The notes under the pieces: model-generated
Database searches by the model: none
What the model was told of the DNA's origin: nothing
The model's input: only the letters and a program-made list of their open reading frames with translations
Assembly (NCBI RefSeq): GCF_937976265.1
Contig: NZ_CALJRX010000128.1
Coordinates: 1 to 22,775 of the forward strand
Direction of reading: 5' to 3'
DNA length: 22,775 nucleotides
Origin: an uncultured Haemophilus sp.
GTDB taxonomy: Bacteria; Pseudomonadota; Gammaproteobacteria; Enterobacterales; Pasteurellaceae
Position numbers and translations under genes: made by a program
In this document: in pieces, positions 15,257 to 22,775 of the stretch
Position numbering within the stretch: the first letter of the stretch is position 1
How the letters are laid out: every line of letters starts with the position of its first letter

Positions 15257-16105
15257 CTAATCTAAATTATCCAATCCAAATTGGTATAAGGCATTTTTCT
15301 TATAACCATAAAGTTCTGCCACAATCGCCGCAGCCTTTTTTAAAGGGAGTTCTTTGGCAATCAAAGTGAGTGCTTTAATGGCTTGTGGTGAAAATTCTTC
15401 GGTATCTTCCGATTTGGGTTTGCCTTCTACAATTAATACCATTTCACCTTTTGTGCGATTCGGATCTTCACTTAACCATTGACGAAGATCACTTAATTTA
15501 TCCCCTGCAATGGTTTCCCACGTTTTCGTCATTTCACGGGCAAGTACAACATAGCGTTCGCCACCTAATACCTCTTGCATATCGGCAAGGGTATCTAAAA
15601 TGCGGTGAGTTGATTCATAGAAGATTAAAGTGCGGTCTTCTTCTGCGACGTTTTCTAACTTATCTTTACGTGCCTTGGTTTTCGCAGGTAAAAAACCTTC
15701 AAAGCAAAAACGGTCAGACGCAATTCCCGATGCACATAATGCAGTAATCGCGGCACAAGCGCCCGGTAATGGCACCACTTTAATCCCTGCCTCACGACAT
15801 TGACGCACTAAATGAAAACCCGGATCGCTAATTAAGGGGGTTCCCGCATCAGAAATTAATGCAATATTGATGCCTTGTTTTAACTTTTCTACCAATACGT
15901 GGGCTTTTTCTTGTTCATTGTGATCATGCAAGGCGAAAAAAGGCTTTTTGATACCATAATGACTGAGCAATAAACCACTGTGGCGCGTGTCTTCCGCAGC
16001 AATTAAATCCACTTGTGAAAAGGTCTCTAAAGCACGTTGTGTAATATCTTGTAAATTCCCGATTGGCGTGGCGACAATATATAAAATTCCGGTTAAATCA
16101 TTCAT
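15257..16105 (-). CDS. rsmI: 16S rRNA (cytidine-1402-2'-O)-methyltransferase RsmI
   Basis: Methylates the ribose of C1402 in 16S rRNA, using S-adenosylmethionine; with RsmH it shapes the decoding centre. It belongs to the tetrapyrrole-methylase fold. The 282 residues (E. coli 286) have the N-terminal GILYIVATPIGNLQDITQRALETF, AAEDTRHSGLLLSHYGI, the SAM-site stretch ALISDAGTPLISDPGFHLVRQC, PLPGACAAITALCASGI and FYESTHRI. It is divergent from lpoA with 69 bases between, an arrangement conserved in gamma-proteobacteria. An uptake signal lies at 15628. Confidence 0.96.
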   Translation of the reverse strand: MNDLTGILYIVATPIGNLQDITQRALETFSQVDLIAAEDTRHSGLLLSHYGIKKPFFALHDHNEQEKAHVLVEKLKQGINIALISDAGTPLISDPGFHLVRQCREAGIKVVPLPGACAAITALCASGIASDRFCFEGFLPAKTKARKDKLENVAEEDRTLIFYESTHRILDTLADMQEVLGGERYVVLAREMTKTWETIAGDKLSDLRQWLSEDPNRTKGEMVLIVEGKPKSEDTEEFSPQAIKALTLIAKELPLKKAAAIVAELYGYKKNALYQFGLDNLD

Positions 16106-16174
16106 TTTTGTTTGCTTTTACATTGTGAGATAAGTAAGATCGACCATTATTGATTTATTCATTATGGAGCGAAT

Positions 16175-17896
16175 ATGTCTATTCTATTACAAGGCGGTCG
16201 TTTTAAAAAACGTTTAATGCCGATTTTATTGTCTGTTGCGTTAGCAGGTTGTTCTAACTTATTTGGTAGCAGCTTTACCCAAACATTACAACGTGATGCC
16301 AATGCAAGTTCTGAATTTTATATGAACAAATTAGGACAAGCACAAGATAAAGAAGATCAACAAACTTACAAACTCTTAGCCGCACGTGTATTAATTACTG
16401 AAAATAAAGTACCCCAAGCCGAAGAGTTATTAAATGAATTGGTTGACTTAAACGAAGCGCAACAATTAGACCGTACTTTAGTCGAAGCGCGTATCGCTGC
16501 GGCGAAAGGCGCTAATGAGATGGCTGAAAGTAAATTACGTGCGCTTGATCTCACGAAATTAAGTCCATCACAAAAATCTCGTTATTACGAAACTTTTGCT
16601 CAAACTGCAGAAAATCGTAAAGACGTGATTGAAGCGGTGAAAGCACGCATCAAAATGGATGAAAACTTAACGGATGTACAACGCCGTCAAGATAACGTAG
16701 ATAAAACTTGGGCTTTATTGCGTTCAGCTAATACGGGAGTGATTAATAATGCATCAGATGAAGGCAGTGTTGCATTAGGTGGCTGGCTCACATTAATCAA
16801 AGCATATAACGATAACATTCGTCAGCCAGTGCAATTAAGCCAAGCGTTACAAAGTTGGAAATCGGCTTATCCAAATCATGCAGCTGCAATCTTATTCCCA
16901 AAAGAATTACAAAGTATGTTGAATTTCCAACAAACTAATGTGGCACAAATTGGTTTAGTCTTACCTTTAAGTGGTGATGGTCAAATTTTAGGCTCAACCA
17001 TTCAATCAGGTTTTAATGAAGCAAAAGGCGATTCAACTATTCCAGTACAAGTATTTGACTCCTCTACGACTCCAATTAATGAGATTATTGCACAAGCAAA
17101 AGCTTCAGGTATTAAAGCGTTAGTAGGACCATTGCTCAAACAAAATGTAGATGCCATTATTTCAAACCCTGCAGAAGTGCAAGGTATGGATGTGTTAGCC
17201 TTAAATGCAACACCAAATGCACGTGCAATTAACCAAATGTGTTATTACGGTTTATCACCTGAAGATGAAGCAGAATCTGCAGCAAACAAAATGTGGAAAG
17301 ATGGTATTCGTAACCCAATCGTTGCCATGCCACAAAATGATTTAGGACAACGTGTGGGTAATGCGTTCAACGTACGTTGGCAACGCTTAGCGGGTACAGA
17401 TGCGAATATTCGCTACTATAACTTACCGGCTGATATTACCTACTTCTTCCAAGGTGCTCCACAAGATACAGTCGGACTTTATGTTGTGTCATCACCAGAT
17501 GAATTAGCTGAAATTAAAGGTTATTTAGATACCAGCAATCCGAATGTCCGTATTTATGCAAGCTCTCGTTCTAATGCGGCAAGTAATACACCAGAATACT
17601 ATGCTAAAATGAATGGCGTCCAATTTAGTGATATTCCATTCTTTAAACAAAGCGATTCTTCACAATATCAAAAAGTGGCTGGCTCAACCGGTGGTGAATT
17701 CCAATTAATGCGTTTATATGCAATGGGTGCTGATGCTTGGTTGCTCATCAACCACTTTAATGAATTACGCCAAGTGCCAGGCTACACACTAAGCGGTTTA
17801 ACCGGTCAGCTTAGCGCAGGTCCAAACTGTAATGTGGAGCGTGATATGACTTGGTACCAAGTACAAGATAGTAACGTGGTGCCGGTTGCAAACTAA
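16175..17896 (+). CDS. lpoA: LpoA, outer-membrane lipoprotein activator of penicillin-binding protein 1A
   Basis: LpoA spans the periplasm from the outer membrane and stimulates PBP1A peptidoglycan synthesis. The N-terminus has a basic stretch (RFKKR), a hydrophobic core and the lipobox LAGC, with C26 as the lipidated residue. Residues about 27-255 are the TPR-like helical domain (QAEELLNELVDLNEAQQLDRTLVEARIAAAKG). Residues about 258-573 are a periplasmic-binding-protein fold (IGLVLPLSGDGQILGSTIQSGFNEA). Length 573 is near the H. influenzae form (about 575) and shorter than E. coli LpoA (678), which carries an extra inserted linker. GGAGCGAAT precedes the start. It opens the lpoA-yraN-diaA-dolP cluster. 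Confidence 0.95.
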   Translation: MSILLQGGRFKKRLMPILLSVALAGCSNLFGSSFTQTLQRDANASSEFYMNKLGQAQDKEDQQTYKLLAARVLITENKVPQAEELLNELVDLNEAQQLDRTLVEARIAAAKGANEMAESKLRALDLTKLSPSQKSRYYETFAQTAENRKDVIEAVKARIKMDENLTDVQRRQDNVDKTWALLRSANTGVINNASDEGSVALGGWLTLIKAYNDNIRQPVQLSQALQSWKSAYPNHAAAILFPKELQSMLNFQQTNVAQIGLVLPLSGDGQILGSTIQSGFNEAKGDSTIPVQVFDSSTTPINEIIAQAKASGIKALVGPLLKQNVDAIISNPAEVQGMDVLALNATPNARAINQMCYYGLSPEDEAESAANKMWKDGIRNPIVAMPQNDLGQRVGNAFNVRWQRLAGTDANIRYYNLPADITYFFQGAPQDTVGLYVVSSPDELAEIKGYLDTSNPNVRIYASSRSNAASNTPEYYAKMNGVQFSDIPFFKQSDSSQYQKVAGSTGGEFQLMRLYAMGADAWLLINHFNELRQVPGYTLSGLTGQLSAGPNCNVERDMTWYQVQDSNVVPVAN

Positions 17897-17899
17897 TTC

Positions 17900-18259
17900 A
17901 TGTTTTCATTAAAACGTCAACAAGGGGCGGGCTTTGAACATCAAGCCCGCCTTTTCTTAGAAGCCAAAGGCCTCAAATTTATCGCGGCGAATCAATATTT
18001 CAAATGCGGTGAATTGGATCTTATTATGCAAGATGGTCAAACGATCGTTTTTGTTGAGGTACGTCAACGATCCAGCTCAACATTTGGATCCGCTGTTGAA
18101 AGTGTGGATTGGCAAAAGCAACAAAAATGGCTAAATGCCGCAAATTTGTGGCTTGCCCAACGCGACCTAAGCCTCGAAGATGCAGATTGTCGTTTTGATC
18201 TTATCGCCTTTGGTAAAACGGCCAGTGATATCCAATGGATTCCTAATTTTCTCGATTAA
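17900..18259 (+). CDS. yraN: YraN, UPF0102 family nuclease-fold protein
   Basis: A 119-residue protein with a predicted PD-(D/E)xK endonuclease fold (Holliday-junction-resolvase-like). The motif pattern is present: GAGFEHQARLFLEAKGL (helix with Glu), GELDLIMQDGQTIVFVEVRQRS (Asp of GELDLI and Glu of VEV) and FDLIAFG. The usual VKxR after VEV is VRQR here. Cellular role is not firmly established in any organism. The ATG lies 3 bases after the lpoA stop with no clear ribosome site, so it is probably translated by coupling to lpoA. Confidence 0.9.
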   Translation: MFSLKRQQGAGFEHQARLFLEAKGLKFIAANQYFKCGELDLIMQDGQTIVFVEVRQRSSSTFGSAVESVDWQKQQKWLNAANLWLAQRDLSLEDADCRFDLIAFGKTASDIQWIPNFLD

Positions 18260-18271
18260 CCTTTTCCGATC

Positions 18272-18856
18272 ATGTTACAAAAAGTTAAAGATATTTACAG
18301 CGAAAGTATTCAGATTCAAATTTCTGCTTCTAGCCTACTATCAGAAAATATTGCAACTGCCACACAAATGGTCATGCAATGTTTGTTAAGTGGTCATAAA
18401 GTGATTGCTTGTGGCGTCGCTCGCTCTTATGCTAATGCGCAATTCTTAGTATCAAATCTGCTTAATCGCTACGATTTTGAGCGCCCTAGCCTGCCTTCTG
18501 TACTGCTTAGCCTTGAAAGTGCGGTCGGTTCTTCACTGGTTTTTGATCAACCAACCGATCAACTTTATCAACATCAATTTAACGCTATCGCGAAGCCCGG
18601 TGACTTATTGATCGCCTTTGCTCCGCTTGGAACAGAAAAAGCCGTGCTAAATACGATTTCCAATGCCGTTAATAAAGAAATTCAGGTGATTGCTTTAACG
18701 GGTTCAAATAACGATGCTATTCAAGGTGTATTGGCTGAAACAGATTTAGAAATCTCCATTCCTGCCACTAAAGAAACACGTATTTTAGAAAATCATTTAT
18801 TCGTGATTAACGCACTTTGTGAACTTGTTGATAGCACACTTTTCCCAAGAGCTTGA
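18272..18856 (+). CDS. diaA: DiaA-like SIS-domain protein, DnaA initiator-associating
   Basis: A 194-residue SIS-domain protein in the DiaA position next to yraN. E. coli DiaA (196) is a homotetramer that binds DnaA and helps it assemble at oriC. ESIQIQI, NAQFLVSNLLNRYDFERPSLPSVLL, IQVIALTGSNND and LCELVDSTLFP match it. The sugar-phosphate loops are altered: E. coli CGNGTSAANAQ is CGVARSYANAQ here, and STRGNS is APLGTE, so a phosphosugar isomerase activity is unlikely. A structural role with DnaA fits better; this is inference. It begins 12 bases after yraN. An uptake signal lies at 18527. Confidence 0.88.
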   Translation: MLQKVKDIYSESIQIQISASSLLSENIATATQMVMQCLLSGHKVIACGVARSYANAQFLVSNLLNRYDFERPSLPSVLLSLESAVGSSLVFDQPTDQLYQHQFNAIAKPGDLLIAFAPLGTEKAVLNTISNAVNKEIQVIALTGSNNDAIQGVLAETDLEISIPATKETRILENHLFVINALCELVDSTLFPRA

Positions 18857-18936
18857 CATTAAAGGATTTTCCAACCAAACTATTGCTAAAATTAATTGAC
18901 TAATTAATTAACTCATTTATAAAAAGGAGATTAATG

Positions 18937-19518
18937 ATGAAATTAACCCCATTTAAAAAACTCGTCTTCGTACTTGGTATATCGATTATGTTACAAGGCT
19001 GTGTAGCTGCTGTGCTTGGTGGTGCGGCTGTAGGTGCTAAAGTTGCAACAGATCCTCGTACAATAGGGACGCAAGTCGATGATGAAACTCTAGAAATAAA
19101 AGTTGAAAATGCATTAGATAAAGATGCACAAATTCAATCGGAAGGTCGTGTACATGCTGTTTCTTACAGCGGTCGTGTATTATTAATTGGTCAAGTACCG
19201 AGTGAAAGTGTAAAAGAAACCGCAACCAGTCTTGCAAAAGGCGTAGAAGGTGTAAACGACGTATACAATGAATTACGTGTTGGGCCAAAAATTACTTTTG
19301 GACAAATTACAAAAGACAGTTGGATTACGACACAAATTAAATCAAAACTCTTCGTTAGCGATAATGTAAAAGCAACAGATGTGAAAGTGATTACCGAAAA
19401 TGGTGAAGTATTCTTACTCGGAAACGTCACTCAATCACAAGGTGACTCAGCGGCAGAAATTGCAAGTAAAGTTAGCGGTGTTCAAAAAGTTATCAAAGTA
19501 TTTAAATATTTGAATTAA
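18937..19518 (+). CDS. dolP: DolP (YraP), outer-membrane lipoprotein with two BON domains
   Basis: DolP supports outer-membrane integrity and BAM function and binds anionic phospholipid in E. coli. The start region has two consecutive ATGs (18934 and 18937). I favour the second because AGGAG is then 7 bases away; the protein has 193 residues. A signal peptide KLTPFKKLVFVLGISIMLQGC ends in a lipobox with the lipidated cysteine at residue 22. Two BON domains follow at about 45-115 (VHAVSYSGRVLLIGQVPSES) and 122-193 (VKVITENGEVFLLGNVTQSQ), a repeated beta-alpha unit. It lies 77 bases after diaA and ends the cluster before a terminator. Confidence 0.94.
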   Translation: MKLTPFKKLVFVLGISIMLQGCVAAVLGGAAVGAKVATDPRTIGTQVDDETLEIKVENALDKDAQIQSEGRVHAVSYSGRVLLIGQVPSESVKETATSLAKGVEGVNDVYNELRVGPKITFGQITKDSWITTQIKSKLFVSDNVKATDVKVITENGEVFLLGNVTQSQGDSAAEIASKVSGVQKVIKVFKYLN

Positions 19519-19535
19519 TTAATTTTTTAACTCTT

Positions 19536-19575
19536 AAAGTGCGGTAAAAAATCATCTCGTTTTTGACCGCACTTT
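19536..19575 (+). terminator. Inverted uptake-signal pair, terminator of dolP
   Basis: AAAGTGCGGT and ACCGCACTTT form a perfect 10-base stem with a 20-base loop, followed by TTTCTTTAC. It lies 17 bases after dolP and separates it from nrdA. Confidence 0.85.
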
Positions 19576-19692
19576 TTCTTTACAAAGATTTACAAAAAAA
19601 GATCCTGCCTAAAAAAACATCACTTCGAAAAAAAAGTTATTTATTTTAAATGACTTATCTTTTGTCAATAATGTAAGTAAAAAATTTACTGC

Positions 19693-19721
19693 TTGAATTC
19701 AATTCTAAAACACTCTATCTT
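19693..19721 (+). promoter_or_regulatory. Candidate nrdA promoter overlapping NrdR box 1
   Basis: TTGAAT and TATCTT are separated by 17 bases. The -10 element falls inside the first NrdR box, which would let NrdR block polymerase. Hexamer matches are modest (4 of 6 each). The transcript would have a leader of about 65 bases. Confidence 0.35.
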
Positions 19722-19725
19722 GTGC
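19710..19725 (+). promoter_or_regulatory. NrdR box 1 upstream of nrdA
   Basis: ACACTCTATCTTGTGC fits the NrdR-box pattern ACAC-WATAT-WGTGT with a few changes. It is the distal of two boxes. NrdR is the ATP/dATP-sensing repressor of ribonucleotide reductase genes; its own gene is not in the window. Confidence 0.8.
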
Positions 19726-19741
19726 ATCGTTATTTTTCATA

Positions 19742-19757
19742 ACACTATATCTTGTGT
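19742..19757 (+). promoter_or_regulatory. NrdR box 2 upstream of nrdA
   Basis: ACACTATATCTTGTGT is a nearly ideal NrdR box, 35 bases before the nrdA start. Its start is exactly 32 bases from that of box 1, about three helical turns, the tandem arrangement known for NrdR operators. Confidence 0.88.
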
Positions 19758-19792
19758 TTTTTTAAATCATCTCTCTAGCAGGTTTATCTTCC

Positions 19793-22063
19793 ATGAACAA
19801 AGGATTAATGGTTACAAAGCGCGATGGTACGCTTGAACAAATCAATTTAGACAAAATTCACCGTGTGATTACTTGGGCGGCTGAAGGCTTGGAAAACGTG
19901 TCTGTTTCTCAAGTTGAATTGCGTTCTCATATTCAATTCTATGAAGGTATTCGTACCTCCGATATTCATGAGACCATTATTAAAGCAGCAGCAGATCTAA
20001 TCAGCAAAGATACCCCGGATTATCAATATCTTGCTGCACGTCTTGCAGTTTTCCATTTACGCAAAAAAGCGTATGGCCATTTTGATCCGCCTCGTTTATA
20101 CGATCATGTGAAAAAATTAGTGCGTATGGGCAAATATGATCCTGCACTTTTAGCCGACTATACTCGTGAAGAATGGGATGAAATGGATGGGTTTATTGAT
20201 CACTGGCGTGATATGACCTTTTCTTATGCGGCAGTAAAACAATTAGAAGGGAAATACTTAGTTCAAAACCGTGTAACCGGTGAGATCTATGAATCTGCGC
20301 AATTCCTTTATTTATTAGTTGCAGCGAGCTTATTCTCAAAATATCCACAAGAAACCCGTTTGGATTATATTCGTCGTTTCTACGATGCGACCTCAACCTT
20401 TAAAATTTCCTTACCAACGCCAATCATGGCGGGGGTTCGTACGCCTACGCGTCAATTCAGCTCTTGTGTATTGATTGAATGTGGTGATAGCTTAGATTCT
20501 ATCAATGCTACCTCTGCAGCAATCGTGAAATACGTTTCACAACGTGCAGGTATCGGGATAAATGCAGGTGCAATTCGTGCATTGGGTAGCCCTATTCGTG
20601 GTGGTGAAGCATTCCACACTGGCTGTATTCCATTCTATAAACACTTCCAAAGTGCCGTCAAATCTTGTTCACAAGGTGGCGTACGTGGTGGTGCAGCGAC
20701 AGTTTACTACCCGATTTGGCACTTAGAAGTTGAAAGCCTATTAGTATTGAAAAATAACCGTGGTGTGGAAGATAACCGTGTTCGTCACATGGACTACGGC
20801 GTACAGTTAAACAAATTAATGTATCAACGCTTAATCAAAGGCGCGGATATTACTTTATTTAGCCCTTCAGATGTACCTGGACTTTATGAAGCTTTCTTTG
20901 CTGATCAAGATAAATTTGAAGAACTTTACGTGAAATACGAACAGGATCCAAATATCCGCAAACGTTCTGTAAAAGCCGTTGAGTTATTCTCTTTATTAAT
21001 GCAAGAACGTGCATCAACCGGTCGTATTTATATCCAAAACGTGGATCACTGTAATACTCACTCACCGTTTGATCCGCTTGTTGCACCGGTGCGTCAATCT
21101 AACTTATGTTTAGAAATTGCATTACCAACTAAACCATTACAACATTTCCATGATGAAAATGGTGAAATTGCGCTTTGTACGCTTTCTGCATTTAACTTGG
21201 GTAAATTAGATAATTTAGATGAGTTAGAGAACCTAGCCGATCTTGCAGTACGTGCATTAGATGCATTACTTGATTACCAAGACTACCCTGTTCCTGCGGC
21301 GAAACGTTCTTCATTAGGTCGTCGTTCACTTGGTATCGGTGTGATTAACTATGCGTATTATTTAGCGAAAAATGGTGTACGTTATTCTGATGGTTCAGCG
21401 AACGATTTAACTCACCGTACGTTTGAAGCCATTCAATACTATCTATTGAAAGCCTCCATGAACTTAGCGAAAGAATTAGGTGCGTGTGAGTACTTCAATG
21501 AAACCAATTACGCGAAAGGTATTTTACCAATCGATACCTATAAGAAAGATATCGATAGCTTAACGCAAGAACCATTGCATTATGATTGGGAAACGTTACG
21601 TCACGAAATCAAAGAGTTTGGTTTACGTAACTCAACCTTGACCGCATTAATGCCGTCAGAAACTTCTTCACAGATTTCTAATGCAACAAATGGTATCGAA
21701 CCTCCTCGTGGTCATGTGAGTATTAAGGCATCAAAAGATGGTATCTTAAGACAAGTTGTACCGGATTATGAAAACTTAAGTGATAACTATGAGTTGCTTT
21801 GGGATATTCCAAGCAATGATGGTTACTTACACTTAGTCGGCATTATGCAAAAATTCGTGGATCAAGCGATCTCTGCAAATACCAACTACGATCCAAAACG
21901 TTTTGAAGACGGTAAAGTGCCAATGAAAGTGTTGTTAAAAGATCTTTTAACCGCTTACAAATACGGCTTAAAAACCCTTTACTATCAAAACACCCGTGAT
22001 GGTGCTGAAGACAGCCAAGAAGATTTAGATGATGGCTGTGCAGGTGGCGCTTGTAAGATTTAA
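19793..22063 (+). CDS. nrdA: Class Ia ribonucleoside-diphosphate reductase, alpha subunit
   Basis: Reduces ribonucleoside diphosphates to deoxyribonucleotides, using a radical supplied by NrdB. Residues about 1-90 are the ATP-cone that senses ATP/dATP (TKRDGTLEQINLDKIHRVITWAAEG). Active-site residues sit at the E. coli numbers: C225 (SSCVLIECG), N437, C439 and E441 (NLCLEI), C462 (LCTLSAFNLG), and the radical-path tyrosines Y730-Y731. The C-terminal redox pair is C749 and C754 (DDGCAGGACKI). It has 756 residues against 761 in E. coli. Only a distant ribosome site (AGCAGG) precedes ATG; the start is fixed by homology. The promoter region has two NrdR boxes. The partner nrdB is not the next gene, which is unusual. 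Confidence 0.98.
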   Translation: MNKGLMVTKRDGTLEQINLDKIHRVITWAAEGLENVSVSQVELRSHIQFYEGIRTSDIHETIIKAAADLISKDTPDYQYLAARLAVFHLRKKAYGHFDPPRLYDHVKKLVRMGKYDPALLADYTREEWDEMDGFIDHWRDMTFSYAAVKQLEGKYLVQNRVTGEIYESAQFLYLLVAASLFSKYPQETRLDYIRRFYDATSTFKISLPTPIMAGVRTPTRQFSSCVLIECGDSLDSINATSAAIVKYVSQRAGIGINAGAIRALGSPIRGGEAFHTGCIPFYKHFQSAVKSCSQGGVRGGAATVYYPIWHLEVESLLVLKNNRGVEDNRVRHMDYGVQLNKLMYQRLIKGADITLFSPSDVPGLYEAFFADQDKFEELYVKYEQDPNIRKRSVKAVELFSLLMQERASTGRIYIQNVDHCNTHSPFDPLVAPVRQSNLCLEIALPTKPLQHFHDENGEIALCTLSAFNLGKLDNLDELENLADLAVRALDALLDYQDYPVPAAKRSSLGRRSLGIGVINYAYYLAKNGVRYSDGSANDLTHRTFEAIQYYLLKASMNLAKELGACEYFNETNYAKGILPIDTYKKDIDSLTQEPLHYDWETLRHEIKEFGLRNSTLTALMPSETSSQISNATNGIEPPRGHVSIKASKDGILRQVVPDYENLSDNYELLWDIPSNDGYLHLVGIMQKFVDQAISANTNYDPKRFEDGKVPMKVLLKDLLTAYKYGLKTLYYQNTRDGAEDSQEDLDDGCAGGACKI

Positions 22064-22082
22064 TAAAACACGGTTCAAAATA

Positions 22083-22775
22083 ATGAATGAAATTGCCATA
22101 TGGATTGGAAAAAAGCTTGTTGAATTTGGATTATCTAATAATAAGAAGTTGTTATTGGAAAAAGGCAGAACGGAGATTCAATTAAAAAAAGAAGAATTAA
22201 TTGAATTGGAAGAGGCTAAAGTTTACGCTGAATACAATGCAGAAAAGCTACGTGAAAAACTAGGTTTTACTGTAGAAAGAACTGAACGTAATCAAATCAT
22301 TGCCGATCTAGCTGATTTAAATAGCCAAATAGAACAGCTAAGAAAACAACAAAATATTATGTATTCTCTTGTTGAAGGTGTTAAAGAATTTAAATCGGAA
22401 GATTTAAATTCTAGTAAACATTCAATGCCAGAAGCTGATTGGCTACAAGATTGGCAAGAAAAAGCCTCTCGCTTTTCTAATCAACATGCACATACTTTAT
22501 GGGGAAAGATTTTAGCTGGTGAAATAAAAAACAAAGGTACTTTTTCTCCTAGAACATTAGATACTCTTAAAAATTTAACTCAAGAGGACGCAGAACTATT
22601 TTTAAAAGCCGTCAGCATTTCTTTTAATGATGCAGATATTATTTTTAGAATAGATTCAATCCCTGAATCAAAAAAATTAACTTATGCAAATTGGGTAACC
22701 CTACAAGATATTGGGTTAGTAACTCAAGTATCTACTATGCCACCAACAATTTCTCAAATGGTATCTTCAAGTGAG
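22083..22775 (+). CDS. DUF2806-like protein, 3' end cut by the window
   Basis: An open frame from ATG 19 bases after the nrdA stop runs to the window end (231 residues, incomplete). Residues about 25-95 are charged and helical (EIQLKKEELIELEEAKVYAEYNAEKLREKL, DLADLNSQIEQLRKQQ), probably coiled coil. Residues about 118-175, DWLQDWQEKASRFSNQHAHTLWGKILAGEIKNKGTFSPRTLDTLKNLTQEDAELF, carry the LWxKILAGE...G-FS-RTL--L-NL signature that I know from DUF2806, a family without established function. Codons CTA, AGA and ATA recur, unlike nrdA, which suggests recent transfer. It occupies the place where nrdB is expected. It has no own ribosome site and may be read through from nrdA. The domain call is from memory of the motif. 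Confidence 0.75.
   Translation, partial: MNEIAIWIGKKLVEFGLSNNKKLLLEKGRTEIQLKKEELIELEEAKVYAEYNAEKLREKLGFTVERTERNQIIADLADLNSQIEQLRKQQNIMYSLVEGVKEFKSEDLNSSKHSMPEADWLQDWQEKASRFSNQHAHTLWGKILAGEIKNKGTFSPRTLDTLKNLTQEDAELFLKAVSISFNDADIIFRIDSIPESKKLTYANWVTLQDIGLVTQVSTMPPTISQMVSSSE

Noticed and set aside
15385..15747. 120-residue open frame antisense to rsmI
   Set aside because: It lies fully inside a well-conserved gene on the other strand and has no ribosome site or recognisable domain.
18857..18933. A sigma-E promoter for dolP
   Set aside because: E. coli dolP is sigma-E controlled, but I found no convincing GGAACTT-type -35 element with a matching -10 here.
19536..19575. CRISPR-like or insertion-sequence repeats from recurring AAGTGCGGT words
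   Set aside because: They are dispersed 9-base uptake signals in both orientations, inside and between genes, with no array spacing or terminal-repeat structure.

Overview
The window is a Pasteurellaceae chromosome segment, most likely Haemophilus (H. parainfluenzae- or H. influenzae-like). The strongest taxonomic mark is the Haemophilus-type DNA uptake signal AAGTGCGGT/ACCGCACTT. I count 16 exact cores by eye between about 4289 and 19574, two pairs of which form inverted-repeat terminators. AT-rich codon use and Haemophilus gene sets agree: hns-purU-aroA, folE/moeA-moeB, pntA-pntB, and rsmI/lpoA-yraN-diaA-dolP-nrdA.

Left edge (1-1071). This is a chimera. Bases from about 685 to 1071 (minus strand) are the first ~129 codons of an NhaC-superfamily transporter with an apparently intact lysine riboswitch in front (about 1135-1305). 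At a 21-base stretch encoding FVTFIDD the reading frame passes into a plant-type Ty1/copia (Tnt1-94/Tork-like) integrase, which runs off base 1. I read this as an assembly or library artefact joined at a shared short word, not as a real gene.

1072-5528. A divergent regulatory region separates the transporter from hns. It holds the riboswitch, a perfect palindrome and a candidate hns promoter. Then come hns (own terminator), the overlapping pair purU-aroA (terminator), and a Bcr/CflA-type drug exporter on the minus strand.

5529-10470. folE (minus) diverges from moeA-moeB, which make and load molybdenum cofactor. The MoeB lacks all four zinc-ligand cysteines known from E. coli MoeB. A small unrecognised membrane protein follows, then yedE-yedF, a membrane transporter plus TusA-family sulfur/selenium carrier.

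10470-16105 (minus strand). pntA-pntB encode the proton-translocating transhydrogenase; tldD a metalloprotease subunit; rsmI a 16S rRNA 2'-O-methyltransferase.

16175-22775 (plus strand). lpoA-yraN-diaA-dolP is the conserved cell-envelope/replication cluster. nrdA follows, preceded by two NrdR boxes spaced 32 bp. Where nrdB would be expected, a 3'-truncated gene for a DUF2806-like protein begins 19 bases after nrdA. It uses CTA, AGA and ATA codons freely, unlike nrdA, and looks acquired.

Most of the window is ordinary core genome. I saw no CRISPR array, tRNA, rRNA or prokaryotic insertion sequence. The points worth a second look are the chimeric join, the DUF2806 gene in the nrd operon, the zinc-less MoeB, and the riboswitch whose conserved core doubles as a near-perfect uptake signal.
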